Source: Lepas anatifera
Taxonomy: Eukaryota; Arthropoda; Thecostraca; Lepadidae
Direction: 5' to 3'
Assembly (NCBI GenBank): GCA_034440635.1
Contig: JAOTON010001691.1
Span: 1 to 64,000 of the forward strand
Length of the DNA stretch: 64,000 bases
Positions 34,201 to 46,200 of the stretch are shown here, piece after piece; position 1 is the stretch's first letter; each line of letters starts with the position of its first letter. Position numbers and translations under genes: made by a program. The notes under the pieces were generated by a model. It made no database searches and had not been told where the DNA came from. It saw nothing but the letters and a program-made list of their open reading frames with translations.

Positions 34201-37200
34201 TGTGCAATCGCATTGCCTATACAGTTAGCCACTTTAGCTGGGATGAATATTGTTCTGCCAGAAACGTTTGGTGTTGGAAGATATGTGGGGACTGACGTGC
34301 CGTCAATGCGGCGAATTTGGGCAAATACCTGGGACAATGGTGTACATCTATTCAGTCTGCTTACATACTCCCTCCAAGACTTCCTTTTAGCTTGTTTTAT
34401 GGTGCGTCTGCAGGCGGCTCTGGCCTGTCTATAGATATTTAAGGTGTATAGTGTGGAGTTTCTTTAAACTGTCGGTAGGCACGTCGTCGTTTACGAATAG
34501 CGTTCCGGCAATCCTCGCTCCACCACGGAACCGGTGGCCGCTGCGGATTTTTTTATGTTCGGGGGATACTGGCATGGGCTGCGTCTCGGAGTATGGTCGA
34601 AAACTCGTCCACTGTGAGTGGCTCTCCTGTCGAAATATTCTCTACGTAATCATCTACGAGAGAATTAAACAGGGACATATCTGCGTTTTTAAACTTCCAC
34701 CGTTGCGGTCTCGTGCCTAAAACAGGTGTACCGTCACAGGTCACAAAAACAGGGAAGTGGTCACTTCCCATTGGGTCACTGTTTACTGACCAGCTAAATG
34801 TAGCAGCCAGCTGAGGGCTGCAAATGCTCAGGTCTAAAGCTGATTCGCCACCAGATGGAGTGGTAAAATGTGTTGGTTCTCCTGTGTTTAAGACACAAAT
34901 TCTCATCTCGAATAAAACGCTCGAGGTGGCGGCCACGTTTGTTTGTACCTTCACACCCCCATGCAGTATGGTGCGCGTGAAAATCCCCCATGAGAAGGAT
35001 TGGGGGTGGTAGTTCGGACACGAGCATATTTAATTCTGGCGAGGGCAGGTCTACCCCAGGGGGCAGGTAGACGGAACATAACGTAATCTGCCGTCGATTG
35101 AAGTATATGCGCGCTGCGATAGCTTGTAGCCGTGTCTGGAGTAGGATCTGTTTTGCTGGTAGATTGTGATTTACTGCTAAAAGAACGCCGCCGTAGGCGA
35201 CTGGGTTGCGTTGCCTGTCTTTTCGGTACGTGCGGTAACCTCTGAGGGAAAATTTAGTCCCTTGTGACAATTTTGTTTCCTGCAGGCATATTGCTGCTGG
35301 TCCATGGTCTCTTATAATAACTCGCAGATCCTCAGCACTTGTCCGAACTCCACGGCAGTTCCACTGTATAAAGGTGTTCATGAGGAAGGTGGTAGGGAGG
35401 GGGTGCAGCTTATGTCCACCCTGACGGCCATAACCCATTGAGCTGTGTCGAAGCAAGCAGGGATGCATAGAGCGGAGTGGTGGGTCGCCACCGCAAAACC
35501 ACCGTAGAAAACAATTTTTGGGGTCTGAAAGTGTCGTAAACTAAAAATGTTTCCAGGAGGCAGCATTGTCTCCTGCACATATGGGACATAGGCATTATGT
35601 TCAAGTGGAGTACTCTGCAGGTTCAAAAGGTTAGTCCGAAGGTCTCCGCAATTCAACGGTGAGATATAGTTCATGTGTAAAAAGGGAAACAGGCTTTGGC
35701 TGCAGGCCAATCACTATTTCCAGTGAGGGCCTGGAGGCCCATGGTGCTTTTTTTGGGTATAGGGAGAGGCCCACTTTGCCTGCCTTCCCGGGTGAAAGAG
35801 CTCCTTTCGCTGCCGCTTGAGCAGGAGCAAGCGCGGCTAACAGAGGTAGCATCACGGTCCTGAGGCGAGGCGGCAGGGCGCTTGGTGCTCCCACGTGCCG
35901 GCAGCGGACCCTCAAAACACAGCAGCCGACACTGTCACACAACGACTGCCGCAGCGCAGACAGCGTCAGACAAGGGGACAACACAGCAGCCGACACTGTC
36001 GCACAGCGACTGCCGCAGCGCAGACAGTGTCAGACGAGGAGACAACACAGCAGCCGACACTGTCGCACAGCGACTGCCGCAGCGCAGACAGCGTCAGACG
36101 AGGGGATAACACAGCAGCCGACACTGTCGCACAGCGACTGCCGCAGCGTAACAGCGTCAGACGAGGGGACAACACAGCAGCCGACACTGTCGCACAGCGA
36201 CTGCCGCAGCGTAACAGCGTCAGACGAGGGGACAACACAGCAGCCGACACTGTCGCACAGCGACTGCCGCAGCGCAGACAGTGTCAGACGAGGGGACAAC
36301 ACAGCAGCCGACACTGTCGCACAGCGACTGCCGCAGCGCGGACAGCGTCAGACGAGGGGACAACACAGCAGCCGACACTGTCGCACAGCGACTGCCGCAG
36401 CGCGGACAGCGTCAGACGAGGGGACAACACAGCAGCCGACACTGTCGCACAGCGACTGCCGCAGCGCAGACAGTGTCAGACGAGGGGACAACACAGCAGC
36501 CGACACTGTCGCACAGCGACTGCCGCAGCGCAGACAGTGTCAGACGAGGGGACAACACAGCAGCCGACACTGTCGCACAGCGACTGCCGCAGCGCAGACA
36601 GTGTCAGACGAGGGGACAACACAGCAACCGACACTGTCGCACAGCGACTGCCGCAGCGCAGACAGTGTCAGACGAGGGGACAACACAGCAGCCGACACTG
36701 TCGCACAGCGACTGCCGCAGCGCAGACAGTGTCAGACGAGGGGACAACACAGCAACCGACACTGTCGCACAGCGACTGCCGCAGCGCAGACAGTGTCAGA
36801 CGAGGGGACAACACAGCAGCCGACACTGTCGCACAGCGACTGCCGCAGCGCGGACAGCGTCAGACGAGGGGACAACACAGCAGCCGACACTGTCGCACAG
36901 CGACTGCCGCAGCGCAGACAGTGTCAGACGAGGGGACAACACAGCAGCCGACACTGTCGCACAGCGACTGCCGCAGCGTAACAGCGTCAGACAAAAGAAC
37001 AACACAGCAGGGGCATTCCAGGACAAAACGACCAAAAATAGTTCAATTTGACACCACCATGTCTAGAAAAAATCTGAAACTTTGTCTCCGGAGTAGTTTT
37101 GGGTCAGAAACACGCCTGTGAGAATCTTAGCCCCCTCCGATCAACGGTGACCGAGTTATAGCCCGAGGCATTTTCGGGAGGTCACCTTATAGACTCATTT

Positions 37201-40200
37201 TTGATGCTTCATAACTCAAAAACGCATAGCCTGATTAACAAGTTTTGCATATCATTGAACTCGTCTTGAACTATACTTTATTTTGAAAAAGAAAATTTCA
37301 AAATTTGAAAATATTTGACTTTTAATTTGTTTGACCTTTTCCTTTTTACCTAGCTTGACCTTTCCCAGTTGAAATTGCCATTTTAGACCCCTTAAAAAAT
37401 TTTTGAATAATAAAATATCTTTCGATAGGAAAAATAAAAAAATGCGTTCTTGCTATAAGTTCCAAATATTTAGCACCTAAGGTGGGTATGTAGACGGTTT
37501 TTGACCACTGCAGTAGTACAGCCTTATGTTTAACGCCGCAAACATAGTGATTGTTTTTGTAATCGGTTGCTGGCAATCATATTGCTTTGTCTTTACAAAA
37601 TTTTCATCGTGCAAGTGTCAGAATTTATGACAATTAACACGCACCCACCCGAGGGGGTGGGCAACCGGCCTCCTCAGGTCTCTACAGGTAGTAAAAAAAC
37701 ACCTTAGCGCAGCGCCACCGTACGCCATCTATCTTTAACACAACATATTACAACTTCTGGAAAAATAATTTAGGTCAACTGGGAGGTGGTAGGTACCGTA
37801 AATACTGAAGGCACGCTGGCAACTGACTGGTGAGGGTGTGACCTGAGGTAGACGGTCGTCGTTATGCCTTAAGGGACTTTCAAATTTGGTTCATTGATTA
37901 ACACTTCATCGTGGGAGTTGCTCGTTTGGGTGGTGGGGTCGGGGTCTTCGTAAAAAGTCCCGTGATGACTCTAGTGAGACACCTACTCCTAAAACTGAAC
38001 TGGAAACAACTTGGACAATATTTATAAAAATAAAATTGCAGCCATTAAAAGTGATAGAAAGGGATCCATTGTTTCGAGGGAGACGAGGGCAAATGAACTT
38101 ATTAATAAATAACCTTTCAGCCTTAAACGAAAATTTACAAAGATGTCGCGAGTTTATCCATAATTGAAACAAATATAACTTATCCTATGAGCACCACTAA
38201 CTCAATTACATCGTCCCCCGAGATGGAAAAAATAGTATCGATACAAGGTGACCCAGTGCAGCACAGCATACGTTTGAGAGGATTCATGCTATGTAAACAA
38301 ACGTGTCTGAAAGAATTTAATTCCCAAAAAGTAATTTGAATCTGCTCATATATGCGAAAAAGTGTCCTGAAATTGTAACGCATTCGACTTGGTCACTTGA
38401 ACAGATTGCCTCATGATATTTTTACAAGGTGATCATTTCATAGCTGACACGGATCCCAGAATCCCAGATGAATAATTACACTGTGCACTGGGAGTGATGC
38501 CGCTAAACAGCCAGTTTTAATCACTACCGAATATGCTACACACAATCGTTTGGTCGTGTCATCTTTGAGGTTGCTCGAGGTCACAGTATTTCTTACAGGA
38601 ACAAAGTGGAAACCTAAATTTTGTGGCATAATAGGTGACAGAGGAGAGCCGTTGAAAGAAATGTTCAGCGCCATTGGAACACTCTTGTTGAGCCCAAACG
38701 GATCATGTATCTTATAATATTGCCTAGGCAAATGCCAAAATTAGCCTGCTTTGACCTAGAGCCAGGCTTAGGTCTGTATGGTAAAAAGAATATTAATTAA
38801 ACTGCAGTGGCAAGCCAGACACGACAACGTAAAAACAAAACCTGCATCGCAATTCTCGAAAATTCTCAATTTTCTCAAGTATCAAAATTTACCAATTGCC
38901 CCATGCATTTCTAATGGAAAGACCATGACCTTGACCCTGCTCCCGGTTATCGACATAGAAATCCTGCTATGAAAAATTATCTTGCTGGGCGACCTTACTA
39001 TGTAATGTGAATCAAACCACGATAGGCTAAATTTGATATTATTGATGCACTTCCCAAAGTTTTTTCGAGGTTAGGTCTCTTGACCTGGTTTGGCGGTTTG
39101 ACCTGGTATGACCCAGACCTAAAATTTTCCCAGAAGTTGTAATATGTTGTGTTAGAGATAGATGGCGTAAGGTGGCGCTGCGCTAAGGTGTTTTTTACTA
39201 CCTGTAGAGACCTGAGGAGGCCGGTTGCCCACCCCCTCGGGTGGGCGCGTGTTGTCATAAATTCTGACACTTGCACAATGAAAATTTCGTAAAGACAAAG
39301 CAATATGATTGCCAGCAACCGATTACAAAAACAATCACTATGTTTGCGGCGTTAAACATAAGGCTGTACTACTGCAGTGGTAAAAAACCGTCTACATACC
39401 TACCTTAGGTGCTAAATATTTGGAACTTATAGCAAGAACGCATTTTTTTATTTTTCCTATCGAAAGATAGTTTATTATTCAAAATTTTTGAGGTGTCTAA
39501 AATGGCAATTTCGACTGGGAAAAGGTCAAGCTAGGTCAAAAAAGAAAAGGTCAAACAAATTAAAAGTAAAAATTTTCAAATTTTGAAATTTTCTTTTTTC
39601 AAAATAAAGTATAGATCAAGACGAGTTCAATGATATACAAAACTTGTTAATCAGGCTATGCGTTTTTGAGTTATGAAGCATCAAAGATGAGTCTACTGGG
39701 TGACCTCCCGAAAATGCCTCGGGCTATAACTCGGTCACCGTTGATCGGAGGGGGCTAAGATTCTCACAGGCGTGTTTCTGGCCCAAACCTACCCCGGAGA
39801 CAAAGTTTCAGATTTTTTCTAGATATGGTGGTGTCAAGCCTTGGTCGATCTGTCCTGGAATGCCCCAGCAGCCAACACTGTCGCACAGCGACTGCCGCAG
39901 CGCGGCCAGCGTCAGACGAGGGGACAACACAGCAACCGACACTGTCGTACAGCGACTGCCGCAGCGCGGACAGCGTCAGACGAGGGGACAACACAGCAAC
40001 CGACACTGTCGCACAGCGACTGCCGCAGCGCAGACAGCGTCAGACGAGGGGACAACACAGCAACCGACAATGTCGTACAGCGACTGCCGCAGCGTAGACA
40101 GCGTCAGACGAGGGGACAACACAGCAGCCGACACTGTCGTACAGCGACTGCCGCGGCGTAACAGCGTCAGACGAGGGGACAACATAGCAGCCCACACTGT

Positions 40201-43200
40201 CGTAAGGCGACTGCCGCAGCGCAGACAGCGTCAGACGAGGGGACAACACAGCAACCGACACTGTCGTACAGCGACTGCCGCAGCGCAGACAGCGTCAGAC
40301 GAGGGGACAACACAGCAGCCGACACTGTCCTAAGGCGACTGCCGCAGCGCAGACACCGTGAGACCTATATACAATGTGGCGCTCACATCATGCGACACAC
40401 AAGCTTGTCTGGGGCAGTAACCGTCGTCGCCCCCCCCAGCACGTCACTGCTCCAAGTGGGACCTCACATCGAAAATAATCTACAATACCAGCGTTTGGAA
40501 CAGAGTGGATTAGTTGATGTGATATCTATGTACACGGCCGCCCCGGTGCGAACGGAACGGCGGGGGCCGGCTCACCTTCCTCTGCACGGAACGGCGGGCG
40601 CCGGCTCACCTTCCTCTGGACGGAACAGCGGGGGCCGGCTCACCTTCCTCTGGACGGGGCGGCGGGGGCCGGCTCACCTTCCTCTGGACGGAACGGCGGG
40701 CGCCGGCTCACCTTCCTCTGGACGGAACGGCATACGGGCTCACCTCCCTCTGGACGGAACGGCGGGCGCCGGCTCACCTTCCTCTGGACGGAACGGCATA
40801 CGGGCTCACCTTCCTCTGGACGGAACGGCGGGCGCCGGCTCACCTTCCTCTGGACGGAACGGCATACGGGCTCACCTCCCTCTGGACGGAACGGCGGGCG
40901 CCGGCTCACCTTCCTCTGGACGGAACGGCATACGGGCTCACCTTCCTCTGGACGGAACGGCGGGCGCCGGCTCACCTTCCTCTGGACGGAACGGCATACG
41001 GGCTCACCTTCCTCTGGACGGAACGGCGGGCGCCGGCTCACCTTCCTCTGGACGGAACGGCATACGGGCTCACCTTCCTCTGGACGGAACGGCGGGCGCC
41101 GGCTCACCTTCCTCTGGACGGAACGGCGGGCGCCGGCTCACCTTCCTCTGGACGGAACGGCGGGCGCCGGCTCACCTTCCTCTGGACGGGGCGGAAGGGC
41201 TGCGGCCGCTCGGAGGGCGCCGGGGAGCCCGCCTCCTCCTCCGGGTGGGTGGCAGAGAAGGGCTGGTAGCCGCTCAGCGCCCGGTCCGACCCGGACAACT
41301 TCCGCTCCAGACCCTGCCGCCGGTCGCACGGCGGTTACCACACCAACCCGGCACCTCACGTTACCACACCGACCCGGCATCTCACGGCAGTTACCACACC
41401 AACCCGGAACCTCACAGCAGTTACCACACCGACCCGGCGCCTCACAGCAGTTACAACACCGACCCGGCTCCTCACGGCAGTTACCACACCAACCCGGCAC
41501 CTCACGGCAGTTACCACACCAACCCGGCACCTCACGCCAGTTACCACACCAACCCAGCACCTCACAGCAGTTACCACACCGACCCAGAACTTCACAGCAG
41601 TTACCACACCGACCCGGCACCTCACGTTACCACACCGACCCGGCACCTCACGTTATCACACCGACCCGGCACCTCACGTTACCACACCGACCCGGCACCT
41701 CACGTTACCACACCGACCCGGCACCTCACGACAGTTACACCAACCCGACACCTCACGGCAGTTACCACACCAACCCAGCACCTCACAGCAGTTACCACAC
41801 CAACCCGATAGCTCACGGCAGTTACCACACCGACCCGGCACCTCACGTTACCACACCAACCCGGCACCTCACGGCAGTTACCACACCAACCCGGTACCTC
41901 ACGGGAGTTACCACAACAACCCAGAACCTCTCAGCAGTTACCACACCAACCCGGAACTCACAGCAGTTACCACACCGACCCGGAACCTCACAGCAGTTAC
42001 CACACTGACCCGGTACCTCACGGCAGTTACCACACCAACCCGACACCTCACGTTACCACACCAACCCGACACCTCACGGCAGTTACCACACCATCCCGGA
42101 ACCTCACAGCAGTTACCACACCAACCCGACACCTCACGTTACCACACCGACCTGGCACCTCACGGCAGTTACCACACCAACCCAGCACCTCACGGCAGTT
42201 ACCACACTAACCCGGCACCTCACGTTACCACACCAACCCGGAACCTCACAGCAGTTACCACACCAACCCGGCATTCCACGTTAGCACACCAACCCGGAAC
42301 CTCACAGCAGTTACCACACCAACCCGGCATTCCACGTTACCACACCAACCCGGAACCTCACAGCAGTTACCACACCAACCCGGCACCTCACAGCAGTTAC
42401 GACACCAACCCGGCACCTCACGTTACCACACCAACCCGGCACCTCACGTTACCACACCAACCCGGTACCTCACGGCAGTTACCACACCGACCCGGCACCT
42501 CACAGCAGTTGCCACACCGACCCGGCACCTCACGGCAGTTACCACACCAACCCGGCACCTCACAGCAGTTACCACACCAACCCGGCACCTCACAGCAGTT
42601 ATCACACCCACCCGATAGCTCACGGCAGTTACCACACCAACCCGGCACCTCACAGCAGTTATCACACCCACCCGATAGCTCACGGCAGTTACCACACCAA
42701 CCCGACACCTCACGTTACCACACCAACCCGGAACCTCACAGCAGTTACCACACCGACCCGGCACCTCACGGCAGTTACCACACCAACCCAGCACCTCACA
42801 GCAGTTACCACACCAACCCGGAACCTCACAGCAGTTACCACACCAACCCGACACCTCACGTTACCACACCAACCCGGAATCTCACAGCAGTTACCACACC
42901 GACCCGGCACCTTACGGCAGTTACCACACTGACCCGGCATCTCACGACAGTTACCACACCAACCCGACACCTCACGTTACCACACCAACCCGGCACCTCA
43001 CAGCAGTTACCACACCAACCCGGCACCTCACAGCAGTTACCACACCGACCCGGCACCTCACTTTACCACACCAACCCGGCACCTCACAGCAGTTACCACA
43101 CCGACCCGGCACCTCACGTTACCACACCAACCCGGCACCTCACAGCAGTTACCACACTGACCCGGCACCTCACGGCAGTTACCACACCGACCCGGCACCT

Positions 43201-46200
43201 CACAGCAGTTATCACACCAACCCGGAACCTCACGTTACCACACCAACCCGAAAACTCATATTACCACACCAACCCGAAAACTCATATTACCACACCAACC
43301 AGACACCCCACGTTACCACACCAACCCGACACCTGGGCTTCGAAAGAAGTTCATGTAAAGAGTAGGCAATCAGTGAAGTCAATCAAGGCAAAGAGTAGGA
43401 AAGGTTTGCTTGCACTGTTCGCACACAATGCGCATGTGAGCTTTCCAAATGAAAAGTCCCACCCCTTTATGAAACAAGTAGGGACGATTTGCTAAGCTTC
43501 CAAATGCCTCACAAATACAGGACATGATTTACGCCACACACATGTTTTCTCAGTATCCCTAATTGGCACGTTAAAAACAGACTACCTAGTGCTGACTCCC
43601 ACAGACAGACCAGCGAGCTGGCCGGAAGACTCAGCGGAGCAGACCGGGCTCCGGCAGGCGTCACGCTACCTTGGACCGTTTGAAGGTCGTCTTGTCCTTG
43701 AGCTCTCCAGGACGCTGAATGGAGCGTATGGCGCCGGAGCGGATCAGCTTCTTGGCATATTCCTTGGCATCTTTGGCCTCCGAGGGCCGTTTGGCCGCCG
43801 GGACCGGCTCCTGCTCCTGGCGAGGAGCCTTCAGCGCCTGCAGCGCCCTCTTCTGCCCAAGTCCAACACCACCGGACCAAAGCGGCATCAGTGGGCAGCC
43901 ACGGGTTGACACGACACAATGCTACATACACACGATACATAATGCTACGTATGTGGCCCAGCCAGCAGAAGAGCAAGGCACAGACAAAAACAGAGAGCAG
44001 GGCAAGCTGAGGCCAGCCGCGCCGCGCCAGACGCCTCTGCAGGCTTTTAGGTCAAGGTCAACCTAATTTGACCTTGACCTGAAGTCAGGTAAAATTCTAG
44101 GTTTGACTTGATCTGACATAGCAAGATGATATTACATATCATTCGTACAGATACAGATATACATATCATTCATACAGAAAAAAATTATATGCAATTTGAA
44201 AATGAGTGTTGATATCATGAGCGTCTCCACTTGCAAAAAATGAGGGGGCCAGCCAAGTTTCAACCTCATGCGAACAATAAATTTACCACGTTAGGATAAA
44301 AAGCTTTTCGAATCCGGGCTCCTCGTTGTGTTCCGCACCGGCTGGTTATAAAAACATCCGATATTTCCCATTTTTTGATAATCCCATTTTGACTGAGATT
44401 AGGAATTTTTTTTACAAAAAAAGGGTTCGATGCCGGGTGAAATAAGAGGAAATGTAGTTTCAATCTAGTTTCCTTAGTCAAAGCTCAGTATCCCTAGATA
44501 CGCGCCCGTTGTTTAATGTATGCATAACTTGATACGAGCAGCGTGTCGTGCCTGCTCCCTGGGCTCGTCGTGCTTCCTGCTGGGGCTGTAGTTTAACAGC
44601 CCCCTCCAACAGCAAGCACTGAGCGTAGATCACCGGATGTGACGTCACACCTCGTAGCATATAACACGGGAAAATTAAAAGATTAAATATTCAAATTTTT
44701 TGCAAAAAGAGGCAAAGAATCGAACATGAAATGCTTATTTATTCATTTGGGATAAACTTGACCGTGCATTCTCACAAAGTTGTAAGCAGGCAGTGTCATT
44801 AGCAGCAGTTTAACACACGGTCCAAAGGTAAAGGAACTCCTCCACGCCCGTGTGACGTCACTCGGGCGTGAAGGAATCCCTCTTGAACGTACCTTTATGT
44901 AAAGGTACCTTGGAAGTTTAAGATCTTTAAAGCGTAGGACTTAAATATTATCTTCTATTGCTGCTGGGTGTCACTTACTTTAAAGTTTCACTGAGGCAGT
45001 TATCTATACATATGCTGGGCCCATACAAGCATTAACATGCTAATTGATGCTGTATCGTACGTGGTTTCGTATGTTTTAATGGTTGGTGCTGATTATTTTG
45101 CTTTGTGTGACTAGGAGCGTTCAAACAGCGGGAGCACAAATACATTATTGATACAGTATACACATTTAGGAATTAGTTTAAAGTCAATTGCTGTATCGTA
45201 ATGAGACTGAAAAGTAACTCCAAATAAGCCGTTACTATTCTTTGACCTAAGCCATAGGATTTCAAGATATATTTAAATAATATTTCTTATTTCTTGCTGG
45301 GTCTTACCAGCGAAAAGTCAAGAAAGACATCTAAGCGTTGAGGAACTCCTATGATGCCGAACAGCGCCGCTGCACCGTTCAAAAGGGAGTAGAAGGGTAA
45401 CGTCGATTTGAAGACCTTTTTAGGCACAAGGGCGTAAAAGACAGATATTTTTTGTATCATCAATACTAATTCACTCATTATTTTCATTCTTAAAAAAATG
45501 CGGCAAAAAGCGGAAAAAAACTGGCAAAAACTAGTTTATGCCAGCCGGTTTTAACCATGGTAAATACCGGTAAAAACCACCCAGTAGCAAAAACCTGCCA
45601 ACCCTGGTCATTAGGGTCTACAAATCCGCTATCTCGAAATTTTTATATCGGTGACCTAAGGTGGGGTCAATTTTTGGGTCACCATTAAAGTCTATGGTGA
45701 AAAATAGAATGGGATCGTTTTCAGTACATACCGAATAGATAAAGCTGAAAATCCTCAAACCGTGCATTCTTACTCATTGGCGTCGCCACGGATTTTTTAG
45801 TGGGGGGGGCGGCCCGGGCAGCGAAGGGTCTTCTGGGACTTACATACCAGAGAGATTATCGTAGTTTGACCTTCAAATTAAGCCTTGTTTGTTCTTCTCC
45901 GCTTTTTTAGCACCTTATCGATGTTTGAAACATATTTCAGAGTGGTATGTTTTGTGTTGTTGATTTGGCGTCCTAACTATTACCTGAAGGAGAAAACTGG
46001 CAATGTGTTTTGCAGACCAACCGCAGGGATATGGTGGAGCAGAAGTTCAAGAATCATTCGTCTGATCTGATAATTACAGATCATTCTCGTGAAATAATTT
46101 TTACAAGTACCACCAAAAGCTTGCAATATATGTAGCACCAAAAGCTCGCGACTCAGCATATTGCTAGATCCTAACGGGCTTAAAAACCTATGCTTCAAAT

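Larger units (their letters stand above)
31213..35915 (-). mobile_element. 5'-truncated EN-RT-RNase H non-LTR retrotransposon in the minisatellite
   Basis: It is flanked by AACACAGCAG at 31203-31212 and 35916-35925 (10 bp). Because the target is a tandem repeat, part of this match could be repeat identity. The 3' end (31213) has an AATC tail and the family hairpin (31234-31267). The 5' end lacks the TCCCC...GGGGACC terminus of the full-length copy at 54597, so about 2 kb are missing. Coding content: the end of ORF1 and a broken ORF2. It belongs to the I-type group (endonuclease, reverse transcriptase, RNase H, C-terminal finger). Confidence 0.88.

Noticed and set aside
35895..37121. Plus-strand frame of about 400 codons rich in QQPTLSHSDCRSADSV
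   Set aside because: It is the antisense of the splice-acceptor minisatellite; no domain and no start context.
37011..39865. Polinton/Maverick because of long TIRs and a 6-bp duplication
   Set aside because: Far too short, without polymerase, integrase or capsid genes, and the 6-bp match lies in a repeat.
45287..45487. Possible host exon (FYSLLNGAAALFGIIGVPQ... before GTAAGA)
   Set aside because: It has a donor-like end but no recognisable family or matching neighbouring exon, and it lies in a NELF-E intron. Kept only as a remark.
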